A DNA stretch of 64,000 bases, taken from contig NZ_PXYG01000001.1 in the NCBI RefSeq assembly GCF_003012775.1, forward strand, positions 682,001-746,000. The letters are read 5' to 3'. Made by a program: the position numbers and the translations under genes. The notes beneath the pieces are model-generated. The model was not told the origin of the DNA and made no database searches. It was given only the letters and a program-made list of their open reading frames with translations. The stretch is from Zobellella endophytica. Its GTDB lineage: Bacteria; Pseudomonadota; Gammaproteobacteria; Enterobacterales; Aeromonadaceae. Below are positions 46,248 through 54,535 of this stretch, in pieces (position 1 is the stretch's first letter; every line of letters begins with the position of its first letter).

Positions 46248-46502
46248 ATGAACTCAATAAGCTGGTCGAAGAAAGCCAGGAAACAATTGCTGAAGCTGCC
46301 TCAACAAGATGCCGTTGTCATTTATGACGGTGTTGAGGAGTTAAAGCAGTTTCCGGAAAGCCGTAACGTTAAGCGTCTGACCAACCATCAATATGACTAC
46401 CGGCTAAGAGTGGGCCGCTATCGGGTCCTGTTTGACTTTGATGGCGAAGTGAAAGTTGTCAGCATCGAGGAGGTAAAGAAACGCGATGGCCAGACATACT
46501 GA
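46248..46502 (+). CDS. RelE/ParE-superfamily toxin
   Basis: 84-residue basic toxin of the RelE/ParE superfamily (MNSISWSKKARKQLLKLPQQDAVVIYDGVEELKQFP... YDYRLRVGRYRVLFDFDGEVKVVSIEEVKKRDGQTY). The conserved Arg-rich YRLRVGRYRVLF strand and the C-terminal VKKRDG..Y segment resemble RelE-type mRNA interferases. It precedes and overlaps the antitoxin gene by 17 bases. Toxin-first order is typical of HigBA-like pairs. Confidence 0.85.
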   Translation: MNSISWSKKARKQLLKLPQQDAVVIYDGVEELKQFPESRNVKRLTNHQYDYRLRVGRYRVLFDFDGEVKVVSIEEVKKRDGQTY

Positions 46503-46824
46503 AGTGCAAATCATCAGCCAGGGGGGGCGCCCTGCGTTCGCCGTGGTGCCCTATGATGAATGGCTGGCTTTGACCGGTCAGCAGGAGGAAGCCGGCGCTT
46601 ACATCCCTCATGAAGTGGTGGGCTTGCAGCTACACAAGGGGCTGTCACTGCTGGCTGCCTGGCGGGCTTATCAGGGCCTGAGTCAGCAGGAGCTGGCTGA
46701 CCGTATGGGTGTCAGTCAATCCAGCGTGGCCCAGATGGAAAAGCCGGGGGTCAATCCGCGCCGTAGTACCCTGGAACGGGCCGCCGCGGCCCTGGGGATC
46801 ACCGTCGCTCAACTGGAAGACTAA
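46486..46824 (+). CDS. Xre-family antitoxin with Phd/YefM-like N-terminus
   Basis: 112 residues. The N-terminal 30 or so (VQIISQGGRPAFAVVPYDEWLAL) resemble the Phd/YefM antitoxin dimer motif 'xxGxPxAVVxYxxY/W'. The C-terminal part is an Xre helix-turn-helix (QGLSQQELADRMGVSQSSVAQMEKPGVNPRRSTLERAAAALGITVAQLED). It presumably neutralises the upstream toxin and autoregulates from the palindromic operator. Confidence 0.85.
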   Translation: MARHTEVQIISQGGRPAFAVVPYDEWLALTGQQEEAGAYIPHEVVGLQLHKGLSLLAAWRAYQGLSQQELADRMGVSQSSVAQMEKPGVNPRRSTLERAAAALGITVAQLED

Positions 46825-47423
46825 GCATAATCGGCTGGGGCCCCGCTTGCGGGGTGGGTATGGGCGAAGCCCATGATAAACCAGCGTCCTATCAGGCCCC
46901 TGCGGGGGCCTTTCGCGTTTTTGTGCCTGCATCCCATGCCGATCCATCCCCGTGCCCTGCCAAACCGGAGCGAAGCGACCCACTACACGGGATTTTCAGC
47001 GTCTCGGGCTCTGCCGGTCGTATGACAAGAGGGAGCATCAGCAACGCGGTATCGGCGGGGTGGGGGCGTCCTGTGGCGCCTGTGGCCGACTATCCCCCCG
47101 TATAGTAATACGGGGGGAATTCGACTCCGGGCTATCCCCGGACTCGGTTTAGCCTTTCTCTAATCCTGCGGGCTCGCTCGGGATCGATGTGCTGCGCTGA
47201 GTCAACGGCATACTGTAGCATGGCGGATAAACGAAAGCGGTGCTGTCTGAAAGATGATTATTGGTTCGAATCCATGGGGCTGTTCAAACACGGATCCTTA
47301 AGTGCCAATAACCAGCCCCGGTGCGGATGGTATCATCCGGTATTGTCACACTTGGTCCCGCTCCTCACGGCCGCCTGCTGTGGGGAGGTTCCAGGATTGC
47401 AATGGGACAGGCCCCAAAAAGAA
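46825..47423. other. phage intergenic region with serial hairpins, no gene
   Basis: No convincing gene in 600 bases. Hairpins in order: CCCCGC/GCGGGG near 46841, ATGGGC/GCCCAT at 46860-46874, AGGCCCC/GGGGCCT near 46893 (terminator-like, followed by a T-rich run), and a perfect 10-bp stem CCCCCCGTAT/ATACGGGGGG at 47094-47117. A CCGGG/CCCGG pair follows near 47128. Filamentous phages keep their origins and packaging signal in such a region. Which hairpin does what cannot be told. Confidence 0.55.
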
Positions 47424-47451
47424 AATGCCGATAAACTGTATTATCGGCAAC
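47424..47451. other. candidate right attachment site (degenerate dif-like repeat)
   Basis: AATGCCGATAA, centre ACTGTA, TTATCGGCAAC: an 11-6-11 layout whose inner bases ATAA/TTAT match the inner bases of dif. The right arm matches the XerC arm TTATGCGCACC at 8 of 11, the left arm the XerD arm at only about 6 of 11. The arms are also a perfect 9-bp inverted repeat, so an operator is an alternative reading. Confidence 0.35.
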
Positions 47452-47540
47452 AAGCCATCTGAACAATAAACAGGGCCACCCACAGCGTGGCGTCGACGGC
47501 ACATGCCCTGCCCGGTTTATCCGCTCGATGTGAACGCCGC

Positions 47541-48041
47541 CTACCCCGCCAGCAGCGTATCCAGGCCGATGTTCTGCACCTCCAGGTGCGATGCCAGGGC
47601 CCGGACGATGAGTTCGTGGTCGTCCCGCGCCGGCAGGCCCGATACGGTGATCACCGCCACGACGCCGACGCCCCCAACCCGCACCGGGAAGCTGCCGCCA
47701 TGGGCGGCGTAATCCAGCGGATCCAGACCCATATCGGGCCCGACTTCCTTGCCTTTCACCGCCAACCGTTCGCCACACAGCAGTGACGAGCACTGCTTGC
47801 GCAACGTCATATTGCCCTTGCGGCGTGCCCATTCATCATTGTCCGGCGCCGAACCCGGCAGCGCCGCAAAATACAGCCGGCGGTTGGCGGTGCGGATATC
47901 GATCACTACCGGCGCCCTCTCCGCTGCCGCCAGTTCGCGTAGCGCGGTGCCCAGCCGATAGGCTGCCTCTTCATCAAAGCCGCTGAACACCAGGGCCCGC
48001 TCCTGCTGTTCGAGTGCGCTGATCAGATTGGTCACGTTCAC
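47541..48041 (-). CDS. UPF0303/HbpS-like haem-degrading domain protein
   Basis: About 166 residues of the UPF0303 (GlcG/HbpS-related) family: NLISALEQQERALVFSGFDEEAAYRLGTALRELA, then PVRV-GGVGVVAVITVSGLPARDDHELIVRAL. I choose GTG 48041 because a GGAAG site lies eight bases upstream and the family usually starts shortly before LEQQE; ATG 48089 would lie inside the upstream gene. It is probably co-transcribed with the Gfo/Idh/MocA gene. Function in this family is not settled. Confidence 0.75.
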   Translation of the reverse strand: MNVTNLISALEQQERALVFSGFDEEAAYRLGTALRELAAAERAPVVIDIRTANRRLYFAALPGSAPDNDEWARRKGNMTLRKQCSSLLCGERLAVKGKEVGPDMGLDPLDYAAHGGSFPVRVGGVGVVAVITVSGLPARDDHELIVRALASHLEVQNIGLDTLLAG

Positions 48042-48060
48042 CTCTTCTTCCTGTTCCGGA

Positions 48061-49107
48061 TTATTGAATAGTGGCAGTTTGCTCTTCATTAAACACCACG
48101 CCTATCTGCCTTCTCACTTCATCCATCGCCGTCAGCGTTGCGATCGAGGTCGCCAGCGAACGTACCGGTGAGTCGGTCAGGCCCCGACCGATACACCAGG
48201 CGATGTGCTCAATTTCATGACAGAGCTGGGTATAGCGGTTTGCCGGCTCCTGCCAGTGCAGTGTGTGTTGGTTATCACTGGAGGTAAGACGGAAATTGCC
48301 CGGCGCATAGAACTGGCCGTCGAGCACCAGAGTGGCATCGCGTCCGGCAATCACGGCCCGGCCCGGGGTATTGCTGAACAGGGTGGTATTCAGCACCGAA
48401 TGCATGCCCTGCGGGTGGGTCAGCAGCATGGAGATCTGCCCGTTCACCCGGTCGGTGGCGGGCTGCCCTGTGGCGACGATGCTGTCCGGCGCGCCGCCCA
48501 CCAGGCCGCTGAAACCAAGCAGATAACTGCCGAGATCGAGCATGGGGCCACCCGCCAGATCGGCATTGAAAATACGGTGATCGGGGGTGAAAAACTCGCC
48601 GTGGTCGGCAATCAGGGTATGCAGATCCCCCAGTACGCCATCTTCCAGCAACTGGCGGATCACATCGTATTTCGGCGTGAAGTCGCACCACATCGCCTCC
48701 ACGCACAGGCGGTTCTGCCTGCACGCTTCCTGCTGCAACGCTGCCGCCTGAAGGGCGTTGAGCGCCAACGGCTTCTCGATCAGCACATGTTTGCCGGCGC
48801 CCAGCGCGCGCAGCCCATCCGGGTAATGGTGATTATGGGGCGTTGCGATATAGACCACATCCACCTCGTCCCGGCTCAGCAGCGCGTCGATACCTTCACA
48901 GGCGTGCGGGATCTCCCACTTGCGGGCAAACGCCTCGGCTTTTGCCTTGCTGCGCGACGAGACGGCGACCAGCCGCTGTTGCGTGTGGTGGCGCAGCGCA
49001 TTGGCAAAGTGATCGGCAATCCAGCCGGGACCAACAATGCCCCAGCGCAGGGCGGGAATGTCACTGGCGGCAGGTCGGCGGTGCACGGGTAAGGTTGAGG
49101 GGAACAT
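48061..49107 (-). CDS. Gfo/Idh/MocA-family oxidoreductase
   Basis: 348-residue NAD(P)-dependent sugar or polyol dehydrogenase-like protein. It has the N-terminal Rossmann motif GIVGPGWIADHFANAL, the EKPLALN motif typical of the family and the C-terminal substrate domain (GGPMLDLGSYLLGF). ATG 49107 follows GGAGAT. The substrate is unknown; paired transcription with the UPF0303 gene suggests a small carbohydrate-related operon. Confidence 0.85.
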   Translation of the reverse strand: MFPSTLPVHRRPAASDIPALRWGIVGPGWIADHFANALRHHTQQRLVAVSSRSKAKAEAFARKWEIPHACEGIDALLSRDEVDVVYIATPHNHHYPDGLRALGAGKHVLIEKPLALNALQAAALQQEACRQNRLCVEAMWCDFTPKYDVIRQLLEDGVLGDLHTLIADHGEFFTPDHRIFNADLAGGPMLDLGSYLLGFSGLVGGAPDSIVATGQPATDRVNGQISMLLTHPQGMHSVLNTTLFSNTPGRAVIAGRDATLVLDGQFYAPGNFRLTSSDNQHTLHWQEPANRYTQLCHEIEHIAWCIGRGLTDSPVRSLATSIATLTAMDEVRRQIGVVFNEEQTATIQ

Positions 49108-49248
49108 ATCATCTCCATGATGTTTGTTGCGTAAGGCAACCAGACTCAGACAAGAACAACACCTTGACACTATAGAAAGGCGCAGATAACCCTCTAATGT
49201 TTTGTTGATGCAAATCCATCAAGGCCTGGGGCTATCCACGGCCGCCCT

Positions 49249-50541
49249 TCAGGACTTCAGCCGGTCCAGGCGCTTGTTGGCGGCGCTTTCATGGCGTTCC
49301 ACCTTGCCGGTGTGCAGGTACTGGGAGGTGGTGTCGATGCTGTCGTGGCCGGCGTCGGCCTGCACATGGGACAGCGGCCGGCCGTTGTAGTTGATGTCGT
49401 GGGTGATGCCGGTATGGCGGATGCTGTGCACCCTGAGGCTGCGCATTTCGGCGGCGTCCTGGTCGAAACCGTCGTCGGCGGCTACATCGGCGGCGGTGGC
49501 CATCAGCTCGTCGAGCAGCTCGCGCAGCTGGCGGATGCCGAGGTTGGCGTTGAGCAGGCCTTGCTCCCTCCCCCGACCGGCGGCCCGATGGCGCACGAAC
49601 AGTGGTGTGTTTTCGTTGGGCGCCGGCAAGGGCGACAGCTTGAGGTAACCCCGGTAGCGCGTCAGCGCCGCCAGCAGTTCCCGGGACACCGCCACCGTGC
49701 GCCGTTTGCCGCCCTTGCTCACCGGGATGTGGAAGCTCCAGATCCCGGTCTTGCCGTCCCGGCGGAACTGACTCATCACCGGCGAAAAACCGGGCCGGGC
49801 CGCCACTTCGGATATGCGCAGGTAACAGCCGTACATCAGCGACACCAGGAACAGGGTGCGCTCATGCCGCTCGGGCTGCTCCCGGGCCAGACGCTCGGCG
49901 GTGCCCATCACGTAGGACCACTGCAAGTCACTGAATACCCTGAGCTCTTCTTCCTCACCCAAGGGGCCGGCGGGTACCGGGCTGGCACCGAAGCGGCTGT
50001 GGCGCATCCACATCACCGCCGGGTTGCGCTCAGTCACCTCCTCGTTGATGAGATAGGCGTAGAAGGATGACAGCACCGCCATCTTGGTCTTGAGCGCCTT
50101 GTCGCTCAGCCGGTACGGCTGTGCCACGCCGTCCGCCTTCTTGCCCAGGAACGGCCGCCACAGCGGATTGGGCCGGCGTTCGCCCCAGTCCTTGTCCAGC
50201 ACGAACTGAGCCACGTTGCGATAGGCGATCAGGGCCGGCGGCGGCGCCAGGCAGTAGTCCACATAACGCTGGATGCCGCGCCGGCTCAGGGCCACCGGCG
50301 ACAGCTGCTCCACATCGAAGCACCAATGCAAAAAGGTGGTCAGCTCGCTGCGATAGGTCTTGTAGTTGTTCTCGCTGTAGCGGCTCTCCAGCAGCCAGTC
50401 CATGGCATGCTCGTAGATAAAGGCGGCGTCCGCCACCCGGTTCAGGGTGACTTCGGCAATATGCTGGTTGACCAGGCTGTTGCCCTCTTCCAGGTATTGG
50501 GGTGCGTCGAACAGTGGAGTAACGGGAGGAAGCTCGGGCAT
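49249..50541 (-). CDS. solitary tyrosine recombinase/integrase
   Basis: 430-residue phage-integrase family protein. The N-terminal SAM-like core-binding domain (ENNYKTYRSELTTFLHWCF) is followed by the catalytic domain with Arg in YLRISEVA, Lys in VSKGGKRRTVAV, HSIRH, GHDSI and the nucleophile Tyr in TSQYLH. All catalytic residues are present. There is no excisionase or phage genes beside it, and the inovirus does not need it. It may belong to a degraded island or be a resident recombinase. Confidence 0.85.
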   Translation of the reverse strand: MPELPPVTPLFDAPQYLEEGNSLVNQHIAEVTLNRVADAAFIYEHAMDWLLESRYSENNYKTYRSELTTFLHWCFDVEQLSPVALSRRGIQRYVDYCLAPPPALIAYRNVAQFVLDKDWGERRPNPLWRPFLGKKADGVAQPYRLSDKALKTKMAVLSSFYAYLINEEVTERNPAVMWMRHSRFGASPVPAGPLGEEEELRVFSDLQWSYVMGTAERLAREQPERHERTLFLVSLMYGCYLRISEVAARPGFSPVMSQFRRDGKTGIWSFHIPVSKGGKRRTVAVSRELLAALTRYRGYLKLSPLPAPNENTPLFVRHRAAGRGREQGLLNANLGIRQLRELLDELMATAADVAADDGFDQDAAEMRSLRVHSIRHTGITHDINYNGRPLSHVQADAGHDSIDTTSQYLHTGKVERHESAANKRLDRLKS

Positions 50542-50712
50542 GATCGCTTGGGGTGGTATAAAACAGGTAAATAGTGTACCAAAAACAAAAAGTTACCACA
50601 TACCCATAAATCCGGTTGCCGGCGATGACGGACAGCGCCGGGCGGGCCGATCCTCGACAAGGGCTACCGCGGCGGCCAACGGCTATAGTTGTTAGAGACA
50701 GGCTGGACCCGG

Positions 50713-53604
50713 ATGCCGCCGCACCTCGACCCGCATCCGGCCAGCGGCGTGATCCACCGCAACCAGGGCGACCCGGTGCAAGACGAAGACAACAGTCCCC
50801 GACAAGACGGACCGCACGCGCAAAGGCTGCTCGAGCTGGTCGACCAGACTCTGCGCGATCTGCAGCCGGATGCGCCGGCGATGCCGCCCGCCCGGCTCGA
50901 CAGCACCCTCGACCAGGATCTGGCCCTCGATAGCCTGTCCCGGATGGAGCTGCTGTTGCGTATCGAACAGGCCTTCGCGCTCGACCTGCCGGAAGATACC
51001 CTGCAGCGGGCCGACACAGTCCGGGATCTGCTGCTCGCCATCGAACAGGCACCACGCGCCGCGGCGCGTGGCCGGCCGAAGCAGGCCACGGCGCCCGGCC
51101 CCACCCCGCCGGACGACGATGACAAGGCGCTGACCACCGCCAGCACCCTGTTGGAGGTACTCGACTGGCATGAGCGGGCGCATCCGCAGCGGGTGCAGAG
51201 CATCCTGGTAACAGACGAGTCTGATCAGCCGCTCAGTTACGGCGAGCTGGCGGCCGGCAGCCGGAGGGTGGCCGCCGCCCTGCAGCAGGCGGGGGTCGCG
51301 CCGGGCCAGGCCGTGGCCATCATGCTGCCCACTTCCCTCGCCTACTTTCACTGCTACTTCGGCATCCTGCTGATGGGCGCCATTCCGGTGCCCATCTACC
51401 CGCCGGCGCGGGCGTCCCAGCTCGAAGATCATGTACTGCGCCACGCCGGCATCCTCGCCAATGCCGCGGCCGTGCTGCTGATCACCGTGCCCGAGGCCAA
51501 GGTGGTAGCCCGCCTGCTGCAGGCCCGAGTGCCGGGACTGCGCCGGCTGGCGACCCCCGAGCAGATGGTCGCGCCGGCGGAGAGCCTGCTCCCGGTCGAG
51601 ATCCGGGGCGAGGACACCGCTTTTATCCAGTACACCTCGGGCAGCACCGGCAATCCCAAGGGGGTGGTGCTGAGCCACGCCAACCTGCTCGCCAACATCC
51701 GCGCCATGCAGCAGGTGCTGGCGGCCAGCCCGCGCGACGTCTTCGTCAGCTGGCTGCCGCTGTACCACGACATGGGACTTATCGGCGCCTTTCTCGGCAG
51801 CCTCTGTGTCGGTTTTCCGCTGGTGGTGATGTCACCCCTCACCTTCCTGGCCAGGCCCGAACGCTGGCTGTGGGCCATCCACCGCTATCGCGGCACCCTC
51901 TCGGCGGCGCCCAACTTCGCCTACGAACTCTGCCTGAAACGCATCGCGCCGGCGGCGCTGGAAGGACTCGACCTGAGCCATTGGCGGCTGGCCTTCAACG
52001 GCGCCGAGGCGGTCAGCCCCGACACCCTGCGGCGCTTCACCGAGCGTTTCACCCCCTACGGCCTCAGGCCGGAAGCCGTCACCCCCGTCTACGGCCTGGC
52101 CGAGGCCTCGGTCGGCCTGCTGTTTCCTCCGCTCGGGCGCGGCCCCGTGATCGATGGCATCCGGCGCGAGCCCCTGGCACTCGAGCACCGCGCCCTGCCC
52201 GCCGCCGAGGGGGACCAGGGCGCCCAGCGTTTCGTGTCCTGCGGGGTCCCTTTACCCGGTCACGCCATCCGCATCGTCGACGAGGCCGGCCAGGAGGTGA
52301 CCGAGCGTATCGAGGGGCGGCTGGAGTTCAAGGGGCCGTCGGCCACCCGGGGCTACTTCCGTAACAGCGAGGCCACCGCCGGGTTGTTTCACGACGGCTG
52401 GCTCGACACCGGCGATCGCGCCTATGTCGCCGCCGGCGAGGTGTACCTTACCGGGCGGGTGAAGGACATGGTGATCCGCGGCGGCCGCAACCTCTACCCC
52501 CAGGAAATAGAAGACAGGGTCGCCGCCGTGGAGGGCGTGCGCAAGGGCGGGGTGGCGGTGTTCGGCAGCCCGGATCCGGCCACCGGCACCGAACGCCTGG
52601 TGGTGCTGGCCGAAACCCGCCTGGACGGAGGCGCCCTCGACCGCCTGCGTCAGGAGGTGGTGAAGGCGGTACTGGGTGTGCTGGGCGAGCCGCCCGACGA
52701 GGTGGTGCTGGCCCCCCCTCACACGGTGCTCAAGACCTCCAGCGGCAAGGTGCGCCGCGCCGCCTGCCGTAACCTCTACCAGCAGGGGGGTATCGGCAAG
52801 GCGGCCCCCACGGCCCGGTTCCAGCTGCTGCGCTTAGGGGTAGGCAGCGCCGCGCTCTGGCTACGCCGCCTGGGCGGGCAGCTGGCCCGCGCCGCCTTCG
52901 CCCTGCACGCCATGCTGATGCTCGGGCTGTTGGCCCCCCCGACCTGGCTGGCGACCCTCGCCACCCGGTCGCCCGCTTTCGCCTGGCGCCTCGGCGGCCG
53001 GGCGGCCCGCTGGCTGCTGCGCCTGACCGGCACGCCCTTCAGGGTGGCGGGACTGGAGCGACTGCCGGCGGGCCCCTGCGTGCTGGTGTGCAACCACGCC
53101 AGCTACCTGGATGGCCTGTTGCTGGTGGCGGCCCTGCCCCGGCCCTATGCCTTTATCGCCAAACGGGAGCTGGGCGAGCAGTTCGTCGCTGGTCGCTACC
53201 TGAAGAAACTGGGGGTGGAATTTGTCGAGCGCGTCGAACTGCGGCGCAGCGTGGAAGACGCCAATCGCATGGCCGAGCTGGTCAAGGGCGGGCGCTCGCT
53301 GCTGGTGTTCCCGGAAGGGACCTTCATCGCCCGCCCGGGGCTGCTGCCCTTTCACCTGGGCGGTTTTCTCGCCGCCGCCGGCGCGTCCGTGCCGGTGGTG
53401 CCGGTCACCATCCGCGGCAGCCGATGGGTGCTGCCCGCCAGCCGCTGGTGGCCCCGGCACGGCGCCCTTGAGGTGGAGGTGGGAGCCCCCCTGCCGCCCC
53501 GGCAGGAGGACGAGGAAGTGTTCGCGGCGGCGGTGCGGCTCAGACAGGCGGCCCGTGCCTGGATCGCTCAGCAGCTGGCAACGACAGAGCAGGAGGAGGA
53601 ATAA
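50713..53604 (+). CDS. fusion: acyl carrier domain, fatty-acyl-AMP ligase-like domain, PlsC acyltransferase
   Basis: About 963 residues. An acyl carrier domain occupies residues about 35-110, with the phosphopantetheine Ser74 in LALDSLSRMELL. An adenylate-forming domain of FAAL type follows (YTSGSTGNPKG at about 306-316, WLPLYHDMGLIG, YGLAEASVG, GWLDTGDR). Then come hydrophobic segments around residues 730-765 and a PlsC domain (NHASYLDG at about 794-801, FPEGTF). It could activate a fatty acid, hold it on its own carrier and transfer it to a lysolipid. E. coli Aas has the reverse domain order and a separate ACP. The exact start is uncertain; no clear ribosome site is seen. Confidence 0.85.
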   Translation: MPPHLDPHPASGVIHRNQGDPVQDEDNSPRQDGPHAQRLLELVDQTLRDLQPDAPAMPPARLDSTLDQDLALDSLSRMELLLRIEQAFALDLPEDTLQRADTVRDLLLAIEQAPRAAARGRPKQATAPGPTPPDDDDKALTTASTLLEVLDWHERAHPQRVQSILVTDESDQPLSYGELAAGSRRVAAALQQAGVAPGQAVAIMLPTSLAYFHCYFGILLMGAIPVPIYPPARASQLEDHVLRHAGILANAAAVLLITVPEAKVVARLLQARVPGLRRLATPEQMVAPAESLLPVEIRGEDTAFIQYTSGSTGNPKGVVLSHANLLANIRAMQQVLAASPRDVFVSWLPLYHDMGLIGAFLGSLCVGFPLVVMSPLTFLARPERWLWAIHRYRGTLSAAPNFAYELCLKRIAPAALEGLDLSHWRLAFNGAEAVSPDTLRRFTERFTPYGLRPEAVTPVYGLAEASVGLLFPPLGRGPVIDGIRREPLALEHRALPAAEGDQGAQRFVSCGVPLPGHAIRIVDEAGQEVTERIEGRLEFKGPSATRGYFRNSEATAGLFHDGWLDTGDRAYVAAGEVYLTGRVKDMVIRGGRNLYPQEIEDRVAAVEGVRKGGVAVFGSPDPATGTERLVVLAETRLDGGALDRLRQEVVKAVLGVLGEPPDEVVLAPPHTVLKTSSGKVRRAACRNLYQQGGIGKAAPTARFQLLRLGVGSAALWLRRLGGQLARAAFALHAMLMLGLLAPPTWLATLATRSPAFAWRLGGRAARWLLRLTGTPFRVAGLERLPAGPCVLVCNHASYLDGLLLVAALPRPYAFIAKRELGEQFVAGRYLKKLGVEFVERVELRRSVEDANRMAELVKGGRSLLVFPEGTFIARPGLLPFHLGGFLAAAGASVPVVPVTIRGSRWVLPASRWWPRHGALEVEVGAPLPPRQEDEEVFAAAVRLRQAARAWIAQQLATTEQEEE

Positions 53605-53607
53605 GGG

Positions 53608-53637
53608 AATAAAAAACGACCCGCCGGAGCGGGTCGG
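53608..53637 (-). terminator. terminator of the 63-residue gene (minus strand)
   Basis: CGACCCGC/GCGGGTCG stem with a short loop. Six A on the plus side give a T-run on the minus strand. On the plus strand it lacks a T-run. Confidence 0.7.
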
Positions 53638-53641
53638 AAGG

Positions 53642-53833
53642 TCAGTAATAGGTGTCTTCCGGGTTGTGTACCTGGGGGTCGTCGAGAATATCATCCAGAT
53701 CGACGTCGAACTCCCGTTCTTCCCCCTGGGCCTTCATGTGCAACCGATGGTGTTCGGCATCGATCGACATTATCCAACCCGGGCCCTTTTGCGTGGCACA
53801 GAGCATGCCCTCATGCAGCCTTGACAGATCCAT
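53642..53833 (-). CDS. small acidic protein of unknown function
   Basis: 63 residues (MDLSRLHEGMLCATQKGPGWIMSIDAEHHRLHMKAQGEEREFDVDLDDILDDPQVHNPEDTYY). There is a beta-rich N-terminal half and a very acidic C-terminus. ATG 53833 sits behind a strong GGAGGTG site, and a terminator follows its stop, so it is a complete stand-alone gene. No family is recognised. Confidence 0.6.
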   Translation of the reverse strand: MDLSRLHEGMLCATQKGPGWIMSIDAEHHRLHMKAQGEEREFDVDLDDILDDPQVHNPEDTYY

Positions 53834-53909
53834 GGTGTTCACCTCCACATCAACCGCCTAATAAACAGTATGAACGCTGGGCCCCGTTTACTCCATGCGA
53901 GCCGTTCGG

Positions 53910-54506
53910 CTACCGGGCCGGCGTGCGCGGATCCCAGAGCTCGCGCTCCAGCCCCTGCTCATAGGCCATGCCGCCGGGGGCACTGACCAGCTCCAGCTGC
54001 AGGCCCCAGGGCGCCAGGAAGTAGACCCAGGTCAGCCCCGCCGCCGGCCCCTCGGTGAAGGTACTGGGTTCGCCCAGCACCCGTATCCCCCGCTCTGTCA
54101 GGTCGGCCACGGCGGCGGCCATGTCGTCCACGTAAAACGCCAGATGGTGGCCGCCGATATCGCTGTTGCGCAGCCCACGCCGGTTCTGATCCGGGGCGCT
54201 GTATTCGAACACTTCGAGGTTGGTGCCGTTGCCGCAGCGCACCATCTGGAAGTCGCGGATGCGGGCCCGCGGGTGCACGTTCAGGTGGCGCTCCATCCAG
54301 TCGTCCTCGAAGCTGAACTCGCCGAAGGTGAAGAAGGGCTCGCAGCCGAGCACCTGCTCGAAGAAGTCGACCGCCTCCTCCAGTCGGGGCACGGTAATGC
54401 CGATGTGCTGCAGGCCCTTCATGCCCGGCATGGGATCGGCGGCGGCCGGGAGGGGGGTGGCCAGGGCGGCCCCGATCAGGCTGCCGGTCAGTCCTTGTTT
54501 TATCAT
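53910..54506 (-). CDS. secreted VOC (glyoxalase/dioxygenase-fold) protein
   Basis: 198 residues. A signal peptide (MIKQGLTGSLIGAALATPLPAAADP) is followed by a vicinal-oxygen-chelate domain (GLQHIGITVPRLEEAVDFFEQVLG... GGHHLAFYVDDMAAAVADL... LELVSAPGG). Likely metal ligands are the His in LQHIGI, a His in GGHHLAF and the Glu in LQLELV. It is the last gene of the sigma-54 operon, 29 bases after the GMC gene. A periplasmic isomerase, hydrolase or dioxygenase role on the operon's substrate is possible but unproven. Confidence 0.82.
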   Translation of the reverse strand: MIKQGLTGSLIGAALATPLPAAADPMPGMKGLQHIGITVPRLEEAVDFFEQVLGCEPFFTFGEFSFEDDWMERHLNVHPRARIRDFQMVRCGNGTNLEVFEYSAPDQNRRGLRNSDIGGHHLAFYVDDMAAAVADLTERGIRVLGEPSTFTEGPAAGLTWVYFLAPWGLQLELVSAPGGMAYEQGLERELWDPRTPAR

Positions 54507-54535
54507 CTTTGCTTCCTTTCTGGTTCGGGGCGGGA

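Larger units (their letters stand above)
39510..47451. mobile_element. inovirus (filamentous phage) prophage integrated at dif
   Basis: About 7.9 kb. Order: divergent repressor, two small early ORFs, replication initiator, ssDNA-binding protein, small membrane protein, major coat, terminator, 27-residue peptide, pIII-like adsorption protein, pVI-like protein, Zot (pI) and secretin (pIV), followed by a toxin-antitoxin pair and a hairpin-rich intergenic region. The left end is fixed by the dif site. The right end at 47424-47451 rests on a weak dif-like repeat and could be as early as about 46100. There is no integrase gene, which fits host XerCD-mediated integration. Confidence 0.85.

Noticed and set aside
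46854-47152. Overlapping short plus-strand ORFs in the phage intergenic region
   Set aside because: They cross strong hairpins, have no ribosome sites and no recognisable product.
47260-47285. tRNA T-arm-like GGTTCGAATCC near 47265
   Set aside because: No matching acceptor, D or anticodon arms upstream; likely chance.
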